Shown piece by piece: positions 55,371 through 64,000 of a stretch of DNA of 64,000 nt. Location: positions 2,728,001-2,792,000 of the forward strand of contig OZ345366.1 of NCBI GenBank assembly GCA_977006965.1, read 5' to 3'. Numbering within the stretch: the stretch's first letter is position 1; each line of letters opens with the position of its first letter. The DNA is from Phymatolithon calcareum. Its lineage: Eukaryota > Rhodophyta > Florideophyceae > Hapalidiales. The translations under genes were made by a program, and so were the position numbers. The notes beneath the pieces were generated by a model. The model was not told the origin of the DNA and did no database searches. It was given only the letters and a program-made list of their open reading frames with translations.

Positions 55371-55904
55371 TCAATCAAACGCTTCCGGCGGGAGAATGGC
55401 GCGAAGCGTCTTCTCCATACCGTCGGGCAATTCAACGTCTCCCAGCAGCACGCCGTCGTGCCACATGAGCTCAACGAGATGGAAGGCCGCGGCCCGATCA
55501 TCATGCAGCGCGCACACACGCAGCACGCGCTCATACGTCGCCGCGCTCGGCGTCCGCCCGGTGTCGCGCATCGTGGACAGGACCCAGATGGCCTTGGACG
55601 CGTTCTCGCGCGCCGTCACGCATTCGTCGAGCAATTCGTTCCACTCCGCCACGGGTGGCGACTCGCCGCTGGCGCGCATCCTTTCCGAGAACGTGGTCCA
55701 CGCCGCCTCCAAGCCGACCGCCGCCGCCGCCGGCTCCGCTGGGGGCGCGCTCATGCGCACTCGCGACGCGCGCGACGCACGCGGACACGGGGCGCGGCGC
55801 AGACGAGTGCTGCTGGAGCGAAAAGTCGTGGCGCCAATATGCGGTAGCCCGCTTGATGCGAACGCCATCACCTTCAACTTTGGCAAGCACGCGCGATGCT
55901 CCAT
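55371..55904 (-). CDS. Short PPR-like protein, probably plastid-targeted
   Basis: 177 residues. From Met13 (55868) the N-terminus MAFASSGLPHIGATTFRSSS, then TRLRRAPCPRA, is rich in Ser/Arg/Ala with an early Phe, as in red-algal plastid transit peptides. The mature part has helical pairs of the pentatricopeptide type: VAEWNELLDECVTARENASK, AIWVLSTMRDTGRTPSAATY, ERVLRVCALHDDRAAAFHLV. The spacing (about 35) and the T-P-x-x-x-TY motif support PPR, but only two to three repeats are present, so it is either a small family member or a degenerate one. Likely role: binding of organelle RNA. The larger minus-strand frame that covers 55531-56505 is an overlapping GC-rich shadow. Confidence 0.65.
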   Translation of the reverse strand: MEHRACLPKLKVMAFASSGLPHIGATTFRSSSTRLRRAPCPRASRASRVRMSAPPAEPAAAAVGLEAAWTTFSERMRASGESPPVAEWNELLDECVTARENASKAIWVLSTMRDTGRTPSAATYERVLRVCALHDDRAAAFHLVELMWHDGVLLGDVELPDGMEKTLRAILPPEAFD

Positions 55905-56095
55905 CTGGAGGAAAATACGGCAATAAACACTGACTGCAGCTCAATGTGACCATCGGGAGATCTATGTGCAGATTGCATACGATTCTGCTCCATAACGCTG
56001 CTTTTGTCATACCCCGCTGTAAAGCAACGCAAGTTTGTCCACATTCAGGATGAGGTGCATGCAGTTGGTTGACCACTTTAATTAATTCAGTCTGA

Positions 56096-56124
56096 CCAGG
56101 GGAAAAGTAATACTTTTCCCCTGG
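56096..56124. repeat. Perfect 29-bp palindrome with one-base centre
   Basis: Arms CCAGGGGAAAAGTA and TACTTTTCCCCTGG around a single A (56110). It lies in the divergent promoter region between the PPR-like and membrane-protein genes. Confidence 0.92.
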
Positions 56125-56182
56125 CCTGACTAAGACAAAATCTCCGCATAGCCGCGCCCCAGTGCGCGGCGCTGGCTGAGCA

Positions 56183-56851
56183 ATGCCGACTGCCGCATTC
56201 GCCTCACCGGCATATTTTGCACGCTCGCCGCCTGTCCCGCTGCTGCGCATCTGCGCACGTCGCGGCGATGCGGTCTCCTGGCGCGCCGTAACGCACGCCA
56301 GTGCGTCGAGCGGACGCGACGACAACGACGCCGATGTGCGTTGGACGCCCGCATCGGGGGCGGGGCCGTGGGACGACATAGATCTGTCGACCGATCTGAG
56401 CGACGCGGATATCGATGCGCTGCGCGCCAAGTTGCCGCGTCCCGTCGCGGACTTTCTCATCCGCCGTGCAAGAGGCACGCGGCGTACCGACACGCTTGTC
56501 TCCAAATTGGTGCGCGACGGCGAACCGGAGCCGCCGGAATGGGATGATTTTGTCTACGATGCGCGGCCGGCGCCGCCTGGTGCGGACGTCGACCCGTTCT
56601 TTGACGGCATTCCCACCGAGGGAGGGGTGGATATTACGCCGCAGTCGCTGTTTGTGGGAAAGGAGAGCGAAAAGGAGATGCAGGCAAGACAGGTTGGCTA
56701 TGCGGCGCTCGCGCTTGTGCTTCTTGTTGCGCTTGTTAGGATTGCAGCAGCATTTCTGGCCTTTTTCGTTTCCTTTACGTTCTCATTCATTGCCATATTT
56801 GCGCTCAGCGCAGGGCTCTTTGTCGTATTTGTGCTCTTCAGGTTCTTCTAG
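56183..56851 (+). CDS. Plastid-type membrane protein, two C-terminal helices
   Basis: 222 residues, family not recognised. The N-terminus (MPTAAFASPAYFARSPPVPL...ASASS) looks like a transit peptide with Phe near the start. The middle contains DIDLSTDLSDADIDALRAKL, PRPVADFLIRRARG and an acidic Pro-rich stretch (PEWDDFVYDARPAPPGADVD). Residues about 170-222 form two closely spaced hydrophobic helices, so the C-terminus sits in a membrane, probably thylakoid or envelope. It is divergent from the PPR-like gene with 278 bp between them. Its 3' flank holds the CACTG repeat. Its role is unknown. Confidence 0.75.
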   Translation: MPTAAFASPAYFARSPPVPLLRICARRGDAVSWRAVTHASASSGRDDNDADVRWTPASGAGPWDDIDLSTDLSDADIDALRAKLPRPVADFLIRRARGTRRTDTLVSKLVRDGEPEPPEWDDFVYDARPAPPGADVDPFFDGIPTEGGVDITPQSLFVGKESEKEMQARQVGYAALALVLLVALVRIAAAFLAFFVSFTFSFIAIFALSAGLFVVFVLFRFF

Positions 56852-56913
56852 TTATCCGAAACAAACAAATCGCACGGTAACAATTCTTCGCCATGTTCTT
56901 GCCAATCGAATCC

Positions 56914-57003
56914 CACTGCACTGCACTGCACTGCACTGCACTGCACTGCACTGCACTGCACTGCACTGCACCGCACTGCACTGCACTGCACTGCACCGCA
57001 CTG
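56914..57003 (+). repeat. (CACTG)n microsatellite
   Basis: About 18 units of a 5-bp repeat with two C-for-T changes, 63 bp after the stop codon of the membrane-protein gene, so probably in its 3' UTR. It produces spurious alternating Cys/Ala-rich frames on both strands. Confidence 0.95.
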
Positions 57004-57110
57004 TTTCCTTCGTCGCTGATCCCTCCAAGCCCACCCACCTGCTGCCATGGCAGACACAACTGTAATGGTTCGACTCTGCATTCGGAAGTAAACTAACTTT
57101 TGCCCCCGCG

Positions 57111-57131
57111 TTACTTTACTTTACTTTACTT
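57111..57131 (+). repeat. (TTTAC)n microsatellite
   Basis: Four units of TTACT just before the end of the converging DUF1818-like gene. A short similar run occurs at 55330. Confidence 0.8.
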
Positions 57132-57192
57132 CAATTTACGTCAGTACTGACAAAATCCGCACAAACAACAACTCTCCCCCCGGCATGCTACT

Positions 57193-58224
57193 CTACTCTA
57201 CATCGAGCTTTGCAACAGCGGCCAGCATGTTTGGTACCACATCCGGCGCCCAGTACCCTTCGCTCTGCCGCCCCTCCATGAAAATGGCGCGAATTCCAAA
57301 CTGTCCCAACTTCGGCTTTCCAAACGCCTGCACCCACATCAGCTTCGATTCAAGCTCCACGGAGCAATCCGCGCCGGTCCGTCCAACCCGCTCATTAAAC
57401 ATACCATCCCCACTACGCCGCACTGCCGGCTTCTTGACCGGTGGATCCTCCTCGCCACTCTCAATTCGCCCCATCTTCTTCCGCAACGCCAAACAGAGTC
57501 GCTTAAAATGCTGAATTTCCTGCCTCCCCATCGCAAGCAACCACTGCTCGTTCCCAACCAAACCGCAAAAACTATCCGGCGCCTCCGGGTCAAATCCGAC
57601 ACGAAACCCACGCCCGCAATGCACAAACTTCTGTCGCACCCCCGGTCCAGGCGCCGCGTCCGCGTCCATTTCAATGATGCTGCACCCACTCTGATCGCAC
57701 TCGATGCGAAACTTCACGTCCGAACCCGCACCGTTTGTCGGTAGCGCATCGCTATTTGCAAGCACTTGCCACCCGGCCGTGGAGTCCATGCCGAACGTGC
57801 TGGGGTCCATATACGGCTCCACGCCGTCGTCCTCCGCGACTGAGGCGGCGGCCGGTGGAGGGGTTGCCGCATCCGCTGTCTCGACCGCTTTCGATGTGGT
57901 CGCTATTGGAGGCGCTGGCGGTGCGGCCTCGCCAGTCTCAATGCGGATCTTCTCCATTATGACGTCCAGCGCAGCGCTCATTTTTGCAATGCTCTCCTCG
58001 GTGCGTCGCGCAGACTCCTTTCGCTGCGTGGCCGTTGCCTCCAGCTCGGCGCGGAGTGACGCGCTGTTGTCCAGCGCGCGCTGCACATACTCCTCGTCCG
58101 CGGAGGGCGGGGCGCCGTTCCCGGCGACGGCGCAGGCGCGCGGGCGTGTGCTGCATTGCGAGCGATCACGACACTGCGCGTTCCGCAGCGCGCGCGGGAA
58201 CGTTGAAGGGGCGAATGCGGCCAT
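57193..58224 (-). CDS. DUF1818-like plastid protein
   Basis: 343 residues from Met at 58224. The frame stays open upstream to 58440, but MAAFAPSTFPRALRNAQ is a better start and looks like a plastid transit peptide. After it come a coiled coil (about 45-110, LRAELEATATQRKESARRTE) and an Ala/Pro linker. The C-terminal domain reads RQKFVHCGRGFRVGFDPEAP, FCGLVGNEQWLLAMGRQEIQ, FKRLCLALRKKM, ELESKLMWVQAFGKPKLGQF and GYWAPDVVPNML. The pattern G.GWR.G..P....F.GLVG...W...L...E...F..L is what I recall for the cyanobacterial/plastid family DUF1818, of unknown function. It has an added coiled coil compared with the short cyanobacterial proteins. Expected location: plastid stroma. Confidence 0.7.
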   Translation of the reverse strand: MAAFAPSTFPRALRNAQCRDRSQCSTRPRACAVAGNGAPPSADEEYVQRALDNSASLRAELEATATQRKESARRTEESIAKMSAALDVIMEKIRIETGEAAPPAPPIATTSKAVETADAATPPPAAASVAEDDGVEPYMDPSTFGMDSTAGWQVLANSDALPTNGAGSDVKFRIECDQSGCSIIEMDADAAPGPGVRQKFVHCGRGFRVGFDPEAPDSFCGLVGNEQWLLAMGRQEIQHFKRLCLALRKKMGRIESGEEDPPVKKPAVRRSGDGMFNERVGRTGADCSVELESKLMWVQAFGKPKLGQFGIRAIFMEGRQSEGYWAPDVVPNMLAAVAKLDVE

Positions 58225-59306
58225 GGTGGATGCGTGGTGCATGCGGAAAGGGCTCACGCAGGCAGGCAGATAACGAATGGGATCTTGGACGGAAAGGTGC
58301 GATTGCATAGGCGGTAGGGGGATTGACACATGTGTAGTGGGATCACCGATCTCCCTCGACGATTCATGTATGATAAACTCAAGATGGAGGATGCCAAACC
58401 GAGATGCTTCGGCATAAGCATCATTCCAACTATGGATCAAGCGCTTCCGACTGGATCACTTTTGCGTGCAGAAGGAGACGTGCAACTAAGTTAGCTGCTG
58501 CGCCAGGTAGAGCAGGGTGTTAAAGCTTTCACGCGGTATAGCGAAGAATGCGACAATCTGAACAAAGGAATTCGGGCTCAAATTCGTTTGTACAGGTTTT
58601 AAGCAAGTTGAACAACGGTTCAGACCACACGTCATGAACGTGTGATAAATACATGTTGGAACAGTCGGAAGCCAAGGAATGTAGAGTATCAACGGGTCGT
58701 TCACATCTGATATACAAGATATCCCTGGCAGTGCCAGGCGTATGCAAATCTCTTCAAATCTGGGAGAAGACGTTGGAAAAACTACTTTTGTCCTACGGCA
58801 GCAAAACTTGACTCCATAATGCTGCTAAAACTGTTGCATCGACGGTTTTGCGCATACGACTTCGTGCAGGACGATAATTTTTACGGACGATTCTTCGCCG
58901 TAAACCCTCTATTGATTGCGTGCCACTAGCTCGTGCACCACCATACAAAACAGTCCATTTGAAGTCACTGTCATCACGCGTCTCGGGACAAGGTTCTGGT
59001 GCAGCAGTTTTCCCCATTGCATATCCCCTCCTGTGACGCATGTGATCCCTATACATCTGTACGCCTTTTCTCCTTCGTCTACTACCCTTCGCTATCAATC
59101 TCCAAGTCTCTACCCCGCCATCTATCTCGCTTCATGACCACCTTCTTCGCAACCTGCCCACCACACTATCATCGCAAGAAGCCCTCTCACAGCCCCTGCC
59201 TGCGTAAGTACCAGACCTCTCTATTGCGACAGACGTCGTCTTTTGGCTCTTCGACTCTGCTTCAGCACTTCTGCACAATCTCAACAGCCCCCTGTACCAA
59301 GGGTAA
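58225..59306. other. Divergent promoter region, no gene
   Basis: Intergenic between the DUF1818-like and FkbM-like genes. The first 216 bp are an open extension of the former. No clear motif. Confidence 0.5.
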
Positions 59307-60425
59307 ATGGCGTCTATTTTCTCCAACGCCAAACACCCGCGCCTGCGCACGCACAATTTACCGATCATGCGCGACACAGCGCCGCGTGGAAAGCGCACCC
59401 TGCTCCGCACTCTACTAACAAACTCAAGTCTGCTCATACTTGGCATCTTCGCCGGCTTTCTGCTCTCGTCCAAACTACATCAATCTGCACCCGACCTTCA
59501 GCAGACACGTCCGAGTGCTCCCACGTCCACTAATTCCGACCCCATGCGACATGGAGTACTCTTAGATACTGCTTTCACACAGGGACTGTCGCACCTTGCG
59601 TTCCACGCCCCGGACGCGAAGAGAGCACTGGCTTCGCTTGTCGGCTCACGCTATGCAGCACGTGGAGCGGTTGCCGTCGTGGGTGTCGAGTGGGGCGCAG
59701 AGGTGACCATGTTTGCTGCGGATGGCTACACCGTGTACGCGTTCGAACCCATGAAGAAGTTTTACGACATCATGCAGCACCAACTCGCGGCTAACAAACG
59801 GCGAGCAGATGCCGGATTAGTACCTCGCTGGGACGTGCGATTGTACAAGATTGCCGCTGGTGACAGCTCAGACGGAAATCTGAGTCTGTCGTACAACACG
59901 GAGAGAGCAAAGATTACAGAGACCGTGCGTCGCGGTCGAGTGGACGACTTTGTCGATGTCGAGCTTGTGGTGCTCTCCGTAGATATCCAGGGAAAGGAGT
60001 TGGATGTGCTGAAGGGGGCGAAACGTCTGCTCAACGACAAGGTCGGCGTACGATCGCTGTGGATCGAGATCTTTCCTTGTAATCCCAAGGTGCTGGAAAT
60101 TTTCCACCTTCTCGATCGTGACTATGTCATATTCGACTTTGTTCCGTGGGGACGACCCATGCTTGATGGCGTCCCAGGGGAGCGCACCATGAGCCTCACA
60201 AGCCATGAGAGTTTCGTTCGGGAAGATGGGCGCTCACGACCGTCCGAGTTTAAAAAGTACTTCAACTGGTTCTGCGAGAAGAACCGGAAGCACTTTCAAT
60301 GGCTTCAGAGTGATATACTGGCAGTGCGCCGAGACCTTGTGACACCGGAATTACTGGTAAAACTTAGTAATTTGGCGAACAACCTCTTCGTAGTGGCGGA
60401 ACAAAAGCGAACAGGACGAGTGTAG
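59307..60425 (+). CDS. FkbM-type methyltransferase-like type II membrane protein
   Basis: 372 residues. Basic cytosolic start, then one membrane segment at about residues 40-60 (SSLLILGIFAGFLLSS) and a lumenal catalytic domain, as in Golgi glycan-modifying enzymes. SAM-binding features: AVAVVGVEWGAEVTMFAADG (motif I-like, with G-x-E-x-G), VYAFEPMKKFYDIMQHQL (the acidic residue for SAM ribose in FEP), IAAGDSSDGNLSL, VVLSVDIQGKELDVLKGAKR (the D-I-Q-G-K-E block typical of FkbM) and SLWIEIFPCN. Likely activity: O-methylation of a glycan or lipid. In a red alga, sulfated galactan methylation would be a natural guess but nothing here proves it. The motif I glycines are unusual (VGVEWG). Confidence 0.8.
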   Translation: MASIFSNAKHPRLRTHNLPIMRDTAPRGKRTLLRTLLTNSSLLILGIFAGFLLSSKLHQSAPDLQQTRPSAPTSTNSDPMRHGVLLDTAFTQGLSHLAFHAPDAKRALASLVGSRYAARGAVAVVGVEWGAEVTMFAADGYTVYAFEPMKKFYDIMQHQLAANKRRADAGLVPRWDVRLYKIAAGDSSDGNLSLSYNTERAKITETVRRGRVDDFVDVELVVLSVDIQGKELDVLKGAKRLLNDKVGVRSLWIEIFPCNPKVLEIFHLLDRDYVIFDFVPWGRPMLDGVPGERTMSLTSHESFVREDGRSRPSEFKKYFNWFCEKNRKHFQWLQSDILAVRRDLVTPELLVKLSNLANNLFVVAEQKRTGRV

Positions 60426-61424
60426 AGTAACATGATTTTTGTGGTTGAAGTATGCATTATGTTGTAAAATGTCTGCAATAGTCGCATCCCACGCATTAGT
60501 GAGATCCGATGAAAACTGGTGCCTCACTACTACTCATCAGCACGACAATCTGTCGTGTAGGCCGTAGTCAAGGCTTATTCGTCTTTTTCTCCTTATTCGA
60601 AGATGCATTTTGAGCATCTCCCCATACTTGCGGTTCAGGTTGAATTGCCAGATACTTCCCGTACCTCAAAAATTCTCAAACTTGCACAATTTGTAGACCT
60701 TCTGGTTGCTCAACCGGTACCACTGTGCAACCCACTAGCACAATCGCCCTCTTTAAAGGGAAAGCCGAGTTAGATCCCTATTTTGATGCTGTCTCTCAAC
60801 GGCACATCTCAGAGGGCGGGATCCATATTTGCTCTAGCTCTCGGGTCAAGAGCAAAGGTTCGGCTGAAGGTTTTTACTCCACCTACGAGGAACAAGTGGC
60901 AGGTCACATTTCAGCCAAGTCCATAATTTTCAACACTAGAGTTCGTTTCAAATTACGTACGTCCGGTCGCGAAGCTCTTACCTTGAAACGCCGCCCTTCC
61001 GCATTCTTTTCTGGAATCGCTGAGCTCATCGAGATTCTCGGTACTCATCTGTTCTTGAAAACAGGACCGAAGCAACTTTATCACAGTGGTCTTGCACATT
61101 TTGCTTCCTGTCTTCGCGATTTCTCGCAAATAACATGCAGGGAGAAGCATAAGTAAAGAATGTCCCATGTTCCGCCGCTCCCATGGCTTAAATTCTCCCT
61201 AGTAGACATATCCCTATCTTTTGCGTGTTGGCAATGTTCCAATTTTCAAAGCATTGCTGCTGTGTTTGCGAGAAAATCATTGAATTGACATTCAGATTTG
61301 TGAATACCGGTTCAGCCATCAGACTATATCAATGAGTTCACAGTTCCGTTCTTCAAAACAATTCTTCTATTGTTATTTCAAACTACATTTTTGTTCTTCT
61401 GTGTTCGTGTTTTGATCCACCCTA
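60426..61424. other. No confident gene
   Basis: A 143-codon frame at 60725-61156 shows no recognised motif and no neighbour support. It might be a degenerate transposon piece. Otherwise empty. Confidence 0.4.
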
Positions 61425-62085
61425 TTGCGAATGGGGATATTTGATGATTTTATTTTGAGAGCTCCCAAAGCTTCACCTTGGAGGAACGGGGCAGCTCTTG
61501 CGATATTCTCTAAGCTAAAGTCCTCTGGCTACTCAAAACGTTCTTGATTCGTAATTCTCTCCCAACAAGAGCTCCGGTGAGTCTCTTGCACGCAAACTCA
61601 ATTTCTGTGCTCATCTTCGACGACGCTAGAGTACGTTGTAAGGCGACTAGTTTGATCACCGCGGTAATCCTACAGTAGGCCACCAATACTGATTTTCTCC
61701 AAAGGGGTGCTCGGTTGAATATCAACCTTAGGCACCTTAAACGTGATGTTCTTTCTCCTATGTAAACGATCCCTTGTAGCTTGCCTTCAATAGGAATCTT
61801 CATTGATCTGCCTTCTTCTTCCTTTTCCCATACCTTAATTGTTTCTTCTCTCCTCCTCTTCTTCGTGACGGATCCCTCCTGGGCTTCCTGAAGGGCTTGT
61901 CGCAAGTCTTCATAAATCTTGAGATATTCAATATCCTTCATTGCTTCCAATATGTCCTCATCTCTTCCAAAGTACTCTTCTGTTTCTTCAAGGCGCTTTT
62001 TGTGTCTCAACAGGCTCAACGCAAACCTTTCTGCTTGATGACGTCTCCTCATCTTTGGTGGTCCCAGTCGGCCCTTTTGCGAATG
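61425..62085 (-). mobile_element. LINE-B 3' fragment (643 bp) with 9-bp duplication
   Basis: 61434-62076 matches LINE-B 15067-15700 closely, including its ATCATCAAATATCC-type 3' end. Flanks are TTGCGAATG on both sides (61425-61433 and 62077-62085). The frame 61510-62070 still reads the LINE-B C-terminus (LGPPKMRRRHQAERFALSLL...). A 5'-truncated insertion that appears young. Confidence 0.9.
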
Positions 62086-64000
62086 AAACGCCCACACGTG
62101 TCGCACCAGACAAAGTGGTTCCGAACGTCCTCGTCAAGAGTTAAAAATAAGACTGCTATAGCATTCCCAGAGTTTCGCACACAGGGGCAGAGGAATTTTG
62201 AATCGATAATTTTCTGCGGCGACTTGGATCTGTGCGATTTATTAGATACAATTTTATAAAAACCCAGCTGGAATAGGCACTACTTTACCAGACTCTTTCG
62301 ATCATGCATGGAAGACCTTGTCCCATAAAGTCCTCGATGCCTCATCGTGCCCTTGTTATGCCATAAATTGGAGCAACGACAAACAAATAAAAGAAGGGGA
62401 GTAATATCCAACGTCGACCTTTCATTTTCATCTATAGGAGGATATGTGGCTATCATCGAGGGACAGACTCACGAATCGACATTTGCAGTCCTTCGAGGCT
62501 CTTGGATACGTTGTTGACGCGTTGAACAACGAAAGTAGCAAAGAATTCATGTCAGTCATGACAATTGCTCTGCAATTTCGAATTTTGAGTGTATATGAGC
62601 ACTCTGTATGTGGAGGACAAGTGCACTCGAATCGACGTGCAGTAGTAATGATCATTATCCAGTTTGCCGAACTTTGTGTCGCGTTTCCATTTCATGTCGG
62701 GATTTACAGCGTGAATGACATCGCTGTTGAAGAAAATGAGCATAAACTTGATGAGCATGGATTCCTGGAACCAGTTTTGATTTTGAGTGCCTGCGTTGAC
62801 GTCAAGTTCTACTCTTCAGCGAGATCTTTCAAAGTAGCTCTTGCACCTTCGAGACGCACTCGGAAGCACAGCACGTCCTCGGGGAGGTAGAAACTAAGGA
62901 AACTTTGCCTATATTTTCGGAAGTCCCGCAGTTGTTACCTGCCTTTGTGTAGCTGTCGACAACGCGCCGCCAGAAGGGCGGACAGAAAAACTTAGGATCC
63001 AGAAAATCCTATCTCAGTTGTGGACCTCCTGTCTTGTTCGTCGTAGACGACCCCGGGCAGCGAGTCGTCATTAAGTGTTCTTTTGTGTCAAGTTTAGCTG
63101 TTTGGTGATGCGTGCACCGAGATCGTTCGACAGCTGATCTGTTAGCATAGCGTAACCGCGCATGGCATACAGCGTGGTAGTCGAGTTTGGCCCTATCGAC
63201 CAAGGGTGTTGACATCGTCACTGTAGACGATTTTGCGGTGGCGGCATAGCGCTTATCTTGCAAACGAGATCGTTCTCGGTGTTTAAGGAACTACTTTGCC
63301 TTGACTAGTAGAGATGGTCCATGACCTTGACATTATTGACGAAAATGCTGATGAGTGACGTACACTTGTTTAATTCAGAAAAAGTCAAGTCCTCAACTGA
63401 GGAAAAAATCCCCGACAATAGAAGTAGAAGCAGTTATACCTTCCATTGAGTAGAGGAAGGTGAAAGATTTTCTGATTCTGGCTCGACTGCTCGAATCGCC
63501 CACGCTCAATTGCGCCTCTATGTCCTTCGACAGCGCAGAGGTATTCCTTTATGGCGCGTACCGTGCACTATCCCGTCCGGAAAAATCGCGCACTCCGCGT
63601 CCCCATGTTCCAGTTTAATTCGGGCGTTAGTTCCGAAGCTGACGGCTCATCCAAGGTCACCGACTAGAGACGAAATCGGCACCATCCATATCGCAACCCT
63701 TCCCATCCTTTGTGCTTCCTTTCTTTTGCTTCTTTCTTTTTTTTCCACTTCAGTCTCTCCCCATTTTTCTTGCTTTCACACTCCGGTTCTCTTCGACCTT
63801 TCTGTAAGCCACGCGCTGTTGGGCTTGAAGCTACAACTCCTCTAAGAATCGCAGTATGTGGCTGTGCACGACATGTGCTGCGAGATGATGGATGTGTAAC
63901 GGCACGCAGTCGCCATTTTGGTGATAACTACGACGAGATATCTCGCAAAATCTATCCGAAAGCTCCGCATATTGAGAGATATCAAGGGCCCCTTAGGAAA
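62086..64000. other. No recognisable gene
   Basis: The frame 62444-62890 (148 codons) has no motif and is mirrored by minus-strand frames. The rest is short frames only, with a pyrimidine-rich stretch at about 63710-63800. Confidence 0.4.

Noticed and set aside
55531-56505. 324-codon minus-strand frame
   Set aside because: It overlaps the PPR-like gene in another phase and the next gene in antisense, shows low-complexity Arg/Ala/Ser composition and has no motif. A GC-rich shadow.
56914-57003. Interstitial telomere repeat
   Set aside because: The unit CACTG is not a telomere-type T/G-rich unit. It is a simple microsatellite.
60725-61156. 143-codon plus-strand frame as a gene
   Set aside because: No motif, no neighbour logic and no coding signal beyond length. 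Left as unassigned.
62444-62890. 148-codon plus-strand frame as a gene
   Set aside because: Opposed by open frames on the other strand. No recognisable domain.
1-64000. tRNA and rRNA genes
   Set aside because: I looked for B-box-like GGTTCGAATC segments with acceptor pairing and for conserved rRNA blocks and found none convincing.

Overview
This is a nuclear window from a eukaryote, most likely a photosynthetic alga. The style suggests a red alga with a compact, intron-poor gene set (Chondrus-like), but that is an inference. The reasons are: spliceosomal introns in one gene and none visible in the others; a G-patch splicing factor; several N-termini that look like plastid transit peptides; one protein resembling a cyanobacterial/plastid family; and a large load of LTR and non-LTR retrotransposons. 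I saw no bacterial operon structure and no tRNA or rRNA gene.

Layout. 1-13.4 kb is transposon territory: an RNase-H-type LINE relic split by a 1,159-bp hAT-type element with a perfect 8-bp target duplication, then a young Ty3/gypsy element (4663-11083) with 449-bp LTRs. 13.5-14.75 kb holds a three-exon alpha-kinase gene. 15.05-22.7 kb holds two non-LTR retrotransposons of different families: LINE-B (minus strand, 5'-truncated, 13-bp target duplication) and LINE-A (plus strand, apparently full length, 12-bp target duplication). LINE-A carries a 2A-type ribosome-skipping motif and a Tudor-like segment inserted in its RNase H domain. 22.9-24.3 kb holds relics. 24.6-30.0 kb is a decayed Ty1/copia element with 413-bp LTRs. 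31.3-32.4 kb is a possible DIRS-like relic. 32.8-38.0 kb is a minus-strand chromodomain Ty3/gypsy element with 343-bp LTRs. 38.5-40.5 kb is a LINE-A relative that contains a LINE-B fragment and a solo LTR. 41-49 kb is decayed DNA with a regular GTGTCACTA array (28-29 bp period) and a wrecked chromovirus. A trypsin/V8-like protease gene lies at 50.1-50.8 kb.

52.4-60.4 kb is a GC-rich island of six closely packed host genes on alternating strands: a conserved hypothetical, an Spp2/GPKOW-type G-patch protein, a short PPR-like protein, a two-helix membrane protein, a DUF1818-like protein and an FkbM-type methyltransferase-like type II membrane protein. Three of these look plastid-targeted. 60.4-64 kb is mostly empty apart from a LINE-B 3' fragment.

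Best leads: (1) the Ty3/gypsy element has a 302-codon reading frame with two C2H2 fingers ahead of gag, and neither this frame nor almost the whole 1.3-kb leader contains an ATG; (2) LINE-A combines 2A, endonuclease, RT and an RNase H interrupted by a Tudor-like segment; (3) the phased GTGTCACTA array; (4) four long perfect or near-perfect palindromes that each have a single-base centre.
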